A stretch of DNA of 64,000 bases. Source: Plectosphaerella cucumerina. Taxonomy: Eukaryota > Ascomycota > Sordariomycetes > Glomerellales > Plectosphaerellaceae. The position numbers were made by a program, and so were the translations under genes. The notes beneath the pieces are model-generated. The model worked only from the letters and a program-made list of their open reading frames with translations. It was not told the DNA's origin and did not search any database. Each line of letters starts with the position of its first letter. Position 1 is the stretch's first letter. Below are positions 19,630-30,098 of the stretch, in pieces. The DNA is taken from the NCBI GenBank assembly GCA_020746995.1, contig JAGPXD010000002.1:6572001-6636000 (forward strand), written 5' to 3'.

Positions 19630-22600
19630 TCACGAAGCGGCAGCTGTGCCATTGGCAGATGTCCGCGATGTCTCCTCCTTCTTCTCCCGGTCGCGAATGG
19701 TTCTATACAGAAAACTGAGACGGTCCGCCGTGACGGGGTTGTTCGTGTTGTCAACGGGCCAAAGGGTGGCAAGGAACTCCCTACAGTCATGGTCAGTGAA
19801 TCCAGACGGAATGTCATCTTGCCAAAATGTACGACATACCAGAATCGGTTCTTGAGGGGCTTGTCGGACTCTCTGATGAACTCTTGGTCAAGGAAAGTGC
19901 CAATGACCACAAGCTCGTCGCCAAAGATCCTTGCCCTCTCCTTGCTGGACTTGACCTTTTCCTTCGTCGTCTCGAGAATCGTCTCGAAGTTTTGGCGGAC
20001 AGGCTTCAGGAGGTACCAAAGCATCGCATCGGGATTCTGATCCCGCATCTCGCTGCTGTCCCCCATCTGGCGCAGCTCTGCGAGACGTGCCAGAGCTTGC
20101 TGGCGTCGCTCCCGATCTCCGTGGTTATCGTGAGATTTGCGTCGATCTTCCTTGTGCCGTGACTCGTCATGCTTCTTGCTCTTGTGGCTGTGCTTCTCGC
20201 CATCATCGTCTTTCGGTGGCCGCTTCTTCTCGGTGCGAGGCGAATCACGTTCATCGCGGGGACGACGCCCCTCTTCGACTCGGCGGATCTTTGGTATACG
20301 TCCTTCGTCATGACCAGAGTGCTTCCGCTTGGAATCCGGTCTCGGGGTGCCTCTCTCATCAACACTGCCCCGGTGTCGGTTGTGGTCCCGATGACTGTTC
20401 TTCTTCGACAATTGAGGGGCAGGCGATGCGGTGGCGCTCCCAACGTCACTCCGGCGATGTCCGTTCCCGAGATGCTTCTTGTTGTTCCGGTGATGGTTGT
20501 CGACGGCGCGCTGAGCCGCGACGTCGGCCGAGTACCTCGACTGCAAGACCGAGAGGAGGTATTCAGACCGTCGAACCAGATGAACAGCGCCTGGTGAGTT
20601 GATGGCCGCCTTGTCGCTGGCTTTGTTCCGCTCTTCCTTCTTCTCCACACGATGCTCTTCGAGGAAGAACTTGTCCTTCATGCCGAGGTCCGGGTCGTCT
20701 CGAATCTGTGTCCACGCACCAAAACCGTACCGACTGATGCCCAGCAGAAGCATACCATCCTCTTTGGCGCCCCATTCGCAGGTGTAGTGTGCTGCCTTGG
20801 ACGCATCATGGAGGCGGAAGGTCTTGGGATCCGAGGTTTTCCCCAGGACATCTCTCAGGAGGCGGAGTTGCTTGGGACGCTCAATGGCCGTCTCCGCGTT
20901 CATCTTGCGGACCTCGCCAAAGTCCACCAGAACAGCCTTCCTGTCCTTCTTCGTCAGCAGCTTGCCCGACTTGCGCTCGTCTTCCACCAGTCTGGCGTTG
21001 TTCTCGTCCATGGCCTGGTCGCAGATGCTGATGAAGTCGCCGAGAACACCGCGAAGGAGGTCGCGATCCCGGTCGGTGAGACGAGCTTCGTGCACAATCT
21101 CGTCTTCTCGATCCTCCAGGGCACCGAATCTGAAGAAGGCTTTGAGCAAGTTGCGCGTTTCCTTCTCGTTGAGAGGCCGCTTGGGATCAGACAGCAGCGC
21201 ACGCTTCTCCTCAGCCTCCTGACGCTGCTGTTCCTCTCTCTCACGCTTCTTGGCAAGACGGTCAGCTCTGTCGTCGCCGTTGTGACGACTCTTCATGGCG
21301 GCCCGGCGGGGGGCGCTCTCGGCGGCAACCTTGGCGAGATAATCGTCATGCTTCTTCTTCTCCTCATCCGCCTTGATCACGGCCAGCTCTTCCGCGGGGA
21401 TGATCTGATCCCAGTCCAACGTAAGATCGTCCACCTTGACGTCGGTGTACTGCATGAAGTTGTCCCAATCGATTCCGCCACTGCTCAGGTTCATCTTGTC
21501 GTCAACCTTTGTCTTGGTGACCTCGGCGTTTTCGAGAATCGAGTCAATGTCGAGCTGTTCCAGGCGCTCTTGGTTGCCGGTCTGCTCGAACATCTTCTGA
21601 GAGCGCATCTTGAGAATCCATTGGATGTCCTCGGATGAGCTGGGACCATCGACCTTGAGGCCCTTCTTATTGAACTCCTCCCTGAACGCGTTGCCTTCGT
21701 CGGTGACTCCCGCTTGAATGGTCAGATACTCGAGGAGGAGCTTATTTCGCGCACGCTCCAGGACCTCTTCCTCGACCGTTTCCTTGGACACGAGGCGGTA
21801 GATGCTGACGGGCTTCTTCTGGCCGATGCGGTGTGCGCGACCCATCGCTTGCAGATCGGCCTGGGGGTTCCAGTCTGAGTCGAAAATGACAACGGTGTCT
21901 GCCGTCATCAGATTGATTCCAAGACCACCTGCGCGAGTCGACAGGAGGAAGCAGAAGTCATCGCTGTCTTCGGCGTTGAAATGGTTGATGGCCATGCGAC
22001 GGGGGCCAGCGGCGATCGTGCCGTCCAGCCTCTGAAACTTGTAGCCTCTCAAAGCCAGGTAGTCACTCAAAATGTCGAGCATCTTCACCATTTGGCTGAA
22101 GATCAGGACGCGATGGCCGTCTTTTCTGAGCTTCGTCAGTAGTTGATCCAGGAGCATCATCTTGCCGCTGCTTGCAATCAGTCCTTTGATCTGATCCTCT
22201 CGTCGGACACTGCCGCCGAGAACTCGGTCTTCAGCTCCCGGGAACATATAGGGGTGATTGCTAGCTTTCTTCAGCTCCATCATGATGTTCAGCAGCGAGT
22301 TCTTCTGGCCGGTTGCGTCAGACAAAGCCGCATAGTTCCTGGTCAAGATGTTCTTGTAGTACTCCAGCTGAACATCGGAGAGCTCAACACGAATGATTTT
22401 CTCGGTTTTGGGAGGGAGGTCGGACTCGACGGTTTCCTTGGTTCGACGGAGAATGAACGGCGCGATGGATTTGTGCAGTTCTGCCAGTTTCTCCTGGGTG
22501 TCGGCGCCGGCAAGATTTTCGAGTTCTTCGTCGATAACCACCTTTCCAGGGTTCAAGAAGTCCATTAGCGCCGACAACTCAGAGAGGTTGTTCTGGATGG

Positions 22601-24621
22601 GGGTTCCTGTGATGAGAATCTTGCAGGGGACGCCAAACCCAAAGAGTCTGGCGTAGAGCTGCGACTCCTTGTTCTTGAGACGGTGAGCTTCGTCCACAAG
22701 GAGTGCCTGCCACTTGATGGTTTGTAAGAACTGCCAGTCCTGCAGGATCATTTCGTACGATGTGATGAGCGCGTTGAACTTCGGCTTCTTGGTGTTTCCA
22801 TTCGTCAACAACTCGTGCTCGCGTATCATCGAGCGCGAAGTCTCGTTGCCGAGGTAGTTGACGTAATTGATGTCCGGTGACCAGTTGTCGAAGGTGTCGC
22901 CCCAAGCCGGAATGACACTGAGAGGGGCGACGATGAGGAAGGGACCCTCCTGCATGCGATCGTTGCGCAGCCAGCTGAGGAAAGATACACTCTGAACCGT
23001 CTTGCCGAGACCCATCTCGTCGGCGAGAATGACATTGTTTGCTCGTGTCCAGTTGAGGCAGAGGAAGTTGAGACCCCTCAGTTGGAACTCGCGCAGCTCG
23101 CCATTGACGATATAGTCTGGCTGCTTCTCGAGTTTCGTCATCCTGGTCCTCGTGTCTGGGTTTGACTCTTTGCGATCAGATATCCATTGACGAGAGCTTC
23201 GATCCAGGAACCCATCAATCTTCTCCTGAAAGTTGGGTGCAATGGCAGAAGCAGCCTCCCATGTGTTGTCTTCGTAGTAGCAACCCTTCCACTTGATGAG
23301 GTACTCGGTATCGTCCTCTCCGTCACGGACGGCAGTGACTCGTTCGACCTTTGTGAAGTCTTCCAACGCCTCCTCGGCACGCTCCCGGTCCAAGAAGAAC
23401 TGCTCTTTGGATTCGGGAGGAACGTCCTCGCCGAACCGGATCAGAAGTTCGTGTTCGACGACGGTGCGGTAGTAGTTTTCGAGTTTGCGGAACCCGCGGA
23501 TTTGACGAAGGGCGTCGGTTGTTTCCCATGTGTCATGAAGGTGGGATTTGCCTTGCCATTTGATGTAGTACTCAAAGTCGTTCCGGTTGGAACCGAAGCC
23601 AAGTTCCAGTCCGTCCTTGAGACGGTGTCGCAGAACCTTGTCAACGTAGGGAGAGTTGTCTTCTATCGGGTTGGGATCGTAGTCCGGATTCAAGTGTTCC
23701 TCGTCATCTTCAACGTCACTCTCTTCGTAGGCTCCTTGTTGGACTTGCTGGGCGGCTCGTCTGCTGGACCAACGTTTCTCGGTGAGGGCAGCCGACGGCT
23801 GGGCTTCCCGTTCGCGGCGGGCCTTCTTGCGGAAGCTCTTGCCGCGAGCACCTCCATAGGCATCGGAGTCGGATTCTTCGGGGGAAGCCTGCCGAGGAGC
23901 GGGCGTCGTTCGCTTCGAAGCTGTAGACAGAGTCAATGAGCGATGTCGAGAGCACTCGAAAGGACTGGTACTTACATCTCTGTGATACTTCGACGCGACG
24001 TCGTTTCGCGGTCCTTCTACTGGCGGGAACAACATCCGAGTCAGATGCCGAGTCGGAGTCGACCTGCATAGAGAGTTAGATAGGAGGTCATGGAGGCGAC
24101 GTGAAGATGAATCCGAGACGTACCACTTTCCGTTGCTGTGTCGGCCGTGTCTGATGATTGGGTTAGCAAAGAGCGTGGAGGGTGATTGCTTGGTTGCGTA
24201 CGCTTCTCCTAAGCCCGTACAGCTCTGGGTTTGCCTTGATGTATCGGTCCTCATCCTGGCTAGCCTTCCGCTTGAGCGACTGTTGTGAGTCGCCAGAGCT
24301 GGAACGCGCATCGGCGGCAACATCTCCGCCATCGCTCTGCGCGTTCAAAGCGTCATCATCCATATCAAAGTCGCCATCGTCAGATGCGTTGTTCTGGTCG
24401 GGAGAGTTACTGCTCTCTGCGAAATCGTGGCCGCCGTTGATGTAGATTGTCTCGTCATCGGGATCGGGTGATGGGGACGGTGAGGCGGCGATGGGGCGCG
24501 CACCGTTGTCATCGGAATGCTCGCTGATGCTCGACCTTCGACTCGCGATCTTGGGCGACGCGGAGGGGGACCTCGGCGATTGCTGCCCGTTCGAAGACCC
24601 GTCTCTGACAGGGCTAGACAT
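19630..24621 (-). CDS. CHD1: Chromodomain helicase Chd1, ATP-dependent chromatin remodeller
   Basis: This remodeller spaces nucleosomes behind elongating RNA polymerase II. Five exons close in frame to 1588 aa: 24621-24202, 24150-24124 (27 nt), 24063-23976, 23920-19840 and 19780-19630. Tandem chromodomains lie at roughly residues 260-420 (EYYIKWQGKSHLHDTWE and EYLIKWKGCYYEDNTWEA). The SNF2 ATPase has DEMGLGKT near 480 and the DEAH box LLVDEAHRLKN near 585. The helicase C lobe carries STRAGGLGINL near 835. A SANT/SLIDE-like DNA-binding region follows after about 1100 (LLKAFFRFGALEDRED). The C-terminal CHCT domain is at about 1455-1550. The last intron must be spliced: it joins LKNRFW to EFLATLWP, restoring the family C-terminus. 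The acidic N-terminus is disordered. Confidence 0.95.
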
Positions 24622-27244
24622 CGCGAAAGTCGGGCGCGAGGCTGCCTGCTACACGTCGCACCAACGTTAGCAAGGCACGGCGGGGGAGAGGTCAGACGCG
24701 TAGATCATGGCGCCATGTGTGGGCGGTATGCGCCCCAGAAATCAAGCGGAAGGAGACCGGGATCGAGAGACATGATGAAGGTATCCGGATCGTCGCATGC
24801 GGAGGTGTACTCGATGGGCGCGAGGCTGACAGACGATGGGCCAGCAATTGACGCATACGATGGCCACGGGCGGGGTATGGACACGTATGGAAGTGTCGGA
24901 TCCATCAGAGGCCATCGATTCCATCAAGATTTGACCTCTCCGGTGTCAAATGACCCCTCGGGGCATCATTCTGGGTCGCGTGCGGCGATGGGCATGGCCG
25001 ATCTGGCAGGTCGCTCGATGACTGGGGTTGCCTCTGGGGGCAATGGGAGGGGAAAGGACCAAGGGGAAACTCACAAGTCATCAAAGTTGGCCCCAGGCAG
25101 CAGGTAGGGGAATGAAGGACAATGGAGGGAGGATATGGTTGTGCTGTTGAGCCGAGGCCGGGGTGGTGAGGCTCGGGCTTGGTCGAGACGGTGGTGGAAT
25201 ATCAAAATGTCAGTGTCGGTTCAGCAGGTGGAGGCTGGAAAGAATTGGGTGCGGGTGCCGTGCCGGAGGAGGTGTAGCGCACTAGTGGGGCCTCAGCGAA
25301 CGCGTCGACGCCAGCAGTGTCCCATCCCCCTCAAACCTTGTTGGCGGCGCCGCTGCAGTGTGGCGGTTCACCCAGAGTTTACCCATTGGGTAAGTACCTG
25401 GGTACCTCAGGTCTCCACCCAGGCTCTGCCGCACGGGACGACTCCACGATACTCCGACCTGCTCCGATCTATCAGCATTCTTGCTGATAATGGCGTACAT
25501 GTCTCCGAACCCTCAATCTGCTCTGTATATTCCAGTCCATGGAAAAGAAGCATGATGGGTCTTTCTCTGACACAGAGATTGGGCCAAGATTGTCTGGCAA
25601 AAGTAAAGTTGGCACTCTACATCGGTAGAGCGAGCATGTTTGCCTTGCTTTGTATGTTATGCATGGGCAAAATTGAACCAGCCATTTTGCCAGTCAACCT
25701 CAATGTTAGTTTTGACACCCCTTATGTGTTTTCATCTTTTTTTACATTCGCCCTGTCTCTCTAAACCGATGGCTCCCTGCGACCCTCGCATGTCAAACCT
25801 TTCCCCTTCGACCATACATCCGACACTCAGATGTAGTAGGGTTGCTTAGAGTTTGCTGGTTGCTGATCTTGGTTTTCGGGAAGCATTCCCAGGCAGACTG
25901 GTAGATGTCTGCCTAGATCCAAGTTTCCATTGTCTACGGCCGTGAGTAGTCAATCTTGAGCACAGGAGAAATTGGGAAGCCGGAATCAACCTCTGGAGCA
26001 CACAGCTGCCTGTCAAAAACCGAGTATCGAGTCATTCACACAAATCCGGGCCTGAAGGCTGTTGTCTGACACCAAAAACTTGGTAAATACCCGGATAAAC
26101 TGACGCAAGACGTTGACACTTCGGATGTCCATCCTCACAGTTGCCTTGGGGCGTCCGCGGATCTTGCTCTATTGATATTGACACATGCAGGCTCTCGCTT
26201 TCCCTTCCCGGTGCTCCCATAGCCTCAGGTCCAACTCATTTTTGCCGCTATGGAGATATTCGGCAGCAGTTTCTTCTTGTCGACGAGCTCGGCGTCATTG
26301 CTGCGTGTGACCATGGAGTGGCTGGGCTCAGTAGATTGACATGCAGGTGGACGGGTGCCTGCCGACATCGACTTGTTTGAGCCACCCATCGGCAGCCAGT
26401 CTAGAAGAGGTTTCAGACTCCGCAAAAGCTTCCTTTGGATTGATGGCCATATCAGGGGCTTGGTTGCATTGCGTTCCTAACCTGCTTTGAAGATGTCACT
26501 CTCACCGCCACCTGAGGTGACGATCGTGTGTTCAAGGCACGACAAGCCTCATACTTCTGACTGCTCTTGCCGCACTTCGTGACCTCGGCTGGCTGCTGCC
26601 AGGGACTGGGGTGAGTGATAGAGCCCCCGCCCTGCCGATTGTAGTGTTATGAAAGAGCTCAACAAGGGAGCCGACGGAGGGACCACGTCGCAACAGCTTG
26701 ACCCGCTCGAAATACGTCAGATGCTTTGTTCCTGGGCGGTGGACTGAGGATTGTTGTTGCCAGAATCAAGGCCAGGCACAGGGGTCAATGTACCGATATG
26801 TAGAGGACCGCTTAAGATGGGTTGGAAAGACCAGGAGGTACGTGCTTCAAGCTGCGGGGCATGCTCCCCGGAACCGTACCCTACCACAACCCCGCTAGAA
26901 CTGCCCGGGCGACTCAAATGCGACCTGTTTTTGATGACTGCCCGCTGGTTTGTGTGTGCCACCGTTTACCCCTCCATCGAGCTTGATTCAAAATCTTCTC
27001 TCTCGCAACACCGCAAGCCAGCCTTCGATCGACCTTGCTTCTCGGCTCAGGCCGCGCGACCAGTCCACGTTCTTTGACTCGTCGCAGATCCCTTAGCACA
27101 GTCCCGACAACCACCGAACCGATCGACCCAAGAGCGCTGTGGTGACCTGATCCCACAACCACACCGGCACCGGAAAAAAATCATCGTCAACCCCGCCACG
27201 AACCCACTCACCGACGCCCTGCCACGCGCAGCCCAACCGCCACC
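24622..27244. other. Divergent intergenic region, CHD1 / RLI1
   Basis: About 2.6 kb between divergent starts. The central part (about 25480-26560) is visibly AT-richer than the flanks. A short imperfect repeat around 25395-25412 reads GTACCTGGGTACCTCAGGT. ORFs near 200 codons at 24517-25107 and 25135-25764 show no recognisable protein. I see no transposase, reverse transcriptase or RNA gene. Confidence 0.45.
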
Positions 27245-29186
27245 ATGGTCGACAAGCTCACCCGTATCGCCATCGTCAACAGCGACAAGTGCAAGCCCAA
27301 GAAGTGCCGTCAGGAGTGCAAGAAGGCATGCCCCGTGGTCCGCTCGGGAAAGCTCTGCATCGAGGTTGCGCCCGACTCGCGCATCGCCTACCTGTCCGAG
27401 TCTCTCTGCATCGGATGCGGTATCTGCCCCAAGAAGTGCCCGTTCAGCGCCATTACCATCATCAACCTGCCCACCAACCTTGAGACCCAGGTCACCCACC
27501 GCTACTCGGCCAACTCCTTCAAGCTGCACCGTCTGCCCACACCCCGCCCCGGTCAGGTTCTCGGTCTCGTTGGAACCAACGGTATCGGCAAGAGTACCGC
27601 TCTGAAGATCCTGAGCGGCAAGCTCAAGCCCAACCTGGGCAAGTACGACAACCCCCCCGACTGGGACGATGTCATCAAGTACTTCCGTGGCTCTGAGCTG
27701 CAGAGTAAGGCCCCTTCCCCTTCCTCCTTGGCTGACCCAGCCTGAGTGCTCACGATCTCGCTACAGACTACTTCACCAAGCTCCTCGAAGACGATCTCCG
27801 CGCTGTCGTCAAGCCCCAATATGTCGACCAAATTCCCAAGGCCGTCCGCGGTCCTAACCGGACCGTCAAGGCTCTGATCGACGCCCAGAGCACCCTCGGC
27901 AACAAGAAGGAGGTCTGCGATACCCTCGAGCTCAACCACATCATGGACCGTGAGATCCAGCTTCTGTCCGGTGGTGAGCTTCAGCGCTTCGCTATCGGAA
28001 CCGTTTGCGTCAGGGAAGCCGATGTGTACATGTTCGACGAGCCTTCGTCCTACCTCGACGTCAAGCAGAGGCTGAGCGCCGCTCGCATCATCCGTTCGCT
28101 GCTTCGCGACAACGACTACGTCATTGTCGTCGAGCACGATTTGTCCGTTCTGGACTACCTTTCGGACTTCATCTGCGTTCTGTACGGACGTCCCGCCGTC
28201 TACGGTGTCGTCACGCTCCCCCAGTCCGTTCGCGAGGGTATCAACATCTTCCTCGATGGCCACATCCCAACCGAGAACCTGCGTTTCCGCGAGGAGTCTC
28301 TCACCTTCAAGATGTCCGAGGCTGCCGATGACTTCGTGGTCGACAAGCTCCGCGCCTTCAAGTACCCCCGCATGGAGAAGACGCTTGGTAACTTCAAGCT
28401 GAGGATCGACTCTGGCGACTTCACCGACTCGGAGATCATTGTCATGATGGGTGAGAACGGTACCGGCAAGACCACCTTCTGCCGCATGCTTGCTGGCGCC
28501 CTGAAGCCCGACAGCAAGGCCCAGGTGCCCGAGATGAAGATCAGCATGAAGCCTCAGACCATCACGCCCAAGTTCGACGGCACCGTCCGCCAGCTGTTCT
28601 TCAAGAAGATCAAGGCCGCCTTCCTGTCTGCCCAGTTCCAGACCGACGTTGTCAAGCCCCTGAAGCTCGACGATTTCATCGACCAGGAAGTCAAGAACCT
28701 GTCCGGTGGTGAACTGCAGCGTGTTGCTATCGTGCTCGCCCTGGGCATGCCCGCTGACATCTACCTCATCGACGAGCCGTCGGCGTACCTCGACTCCGAG
28801 CAGCGTATCATTGCCTCGCGTGTCATCAAGCGCTTCATCATGCACGCCAAGAAGACTGCCTTCATCGTGGAGCACGACTTCATCATGGCGACATACCTCG
28901 CCGACCGTGTCATCGTCTTCGACGGCAAGCCCGGTATCGATGCCCACGCCAACACGCCCGAGTCGCTCCTTACGGGATGCAACAAGTTCCTGAAGAACCT
29001 CGACGTCACATTCCGTCGTGATCCCACCAACTACCGCCCCCGTATCAACAAGCTGAACTCGCAGCTTGACCAGGAACAGAAGACTGGCGGAAACTACGTG
29101 AGTTGCACTGATGAAGCCGCCCTGTCTTTGCCGCATGTACTGACCATCAATAGTTCTTCCTGGAAGACGCCGAGAAGACGAATTGA
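27245..29186 (+). CDS. RLI1: ABCE1 / Rli1 ribosome-recycling ATPase
   Basis: This iron-sulfur ABC protein splits 80S ribosomes after termination and functions in initiation. Three exons (27245-27704, 27767-29097, 29154-29186) give 607 aa, matching the family. The start is CCACCATGG. Two N-terminal 4Fe-4S clusters use the Cys sets in CKPKKCRQECKKACPV and CIGCGICPKKCPF. NBD1 has Walker A GTNGIGKST, signature LSGGELQR and Walker B YMFDEPSSYLD. NBD2 has GENGTGKTT, LSGGELQR and YLIDEPSAYLD. The last exon encodes FFLEDAEKTN then TGA, the expected short C-terminus. If the last intron is retained, the frame runs on to 29358 (see findings). The gene diverges from CHD1 and converges on PRP40. Confidence 0.95.
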
Positions 29187-30098
29187 AAAGGGCGTCCTTG
29201 AGGATGTTCCCCACTGGGGCTACGATTATGCATGGAACTCTGGCGTTCGCGGCGTTCAAAACGGTCAGCATAAGAAGCCGATGAAGCGTGCTTCTGGGAG
29301 GCCGGGCCTGGGTCTAGATGAGGAGGGGAGCGACGATGACGACAACGACGACGATTAACAGCGGCGACGGCAGTCTATCCCCTGTTTGCCTGGTCCTACG
29401 GAAGACGAGTTTGTCCGGCGGGCTGCTTGTTTGATATCTTTTGGTATTCGGGTCGTTTCTCTTGCCACCTCGCGTAGGTGGAGGGAAACGCCTCTTTTCC
29501 TTTTCTCTCTCCCATCATCTCCGCCATCACCACGCTCGTTTTATCGCGACATACACAGCACGCGACTTGGCCATGCCTCATGAGGCACGACAGGAGATTG
29601 TATGATGGGATTGGACAAACCGTCTTCGTAGATCGAGGGGCATCAGATGATGGATGACTGCCGTCCGTCCCCTGCGGGGGGGCATTGCATACATTTGCAT
29701 TTGAGAAGAAGTACTTTGCAACATACCTTTTGCGTCCATTCATTCGCGTGCTTTCTCGACTTGACCCGTGGTGCCACAATGTTAAGGTAACCATCACAAC
29801 CATTCAGCACGCGAGCTCTGGTTTCTCCACCTGACAAGTGTATCAATTTCGGTCGCAGCGTCGTGGAAATATACATACAGGGTGCAAACCATGGCTTGCC
29901 ATGCCATTGGCACGTGCAAGGGCGCGCAGTCGGCGTCTCTTCCGGGATATCAAGCGTGGGGACGGTATGGTGATGGTGCCTGTGTTCACCTGCAGGTCAT
30001 GACGGCCAAGGAGAGCTCTCTCGTTTGCATACCACAGTACGTACGTGCCTGGACCTGGACTCAGATCCGGGTGAATGGGCAAGACGGACGAGACTCGC
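29187..30098. other. Convergent 3' spacer, RLI1 / PRP40
   Basis: About 910 nt between converging stop codons. The first 170 nt remain open in the RLI1 retained-intron frame and end in an acidic tail (stop at 29356-29358). The rest looks like 3' UTR of both genes. Confidence 0.5.

Noticed and set aside
24517..25764. Two ORFs of about 200 codons between CHD1 and RLI1
   Set aside because: One overlaps the CHD1 first exon in antisense. Translations look random, and ORFs of this size are expected by chance several times in a window of this GC content.
27553..29271. 572-codon minus-strand ORF opposite RLI1
   Set aside because: It mirrors the codon structure of RLI1, whose sense strand has complete Fe-S and ABC motifs. 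The antisense translation has only a biased Val/Leu/Asp composition and no domain.
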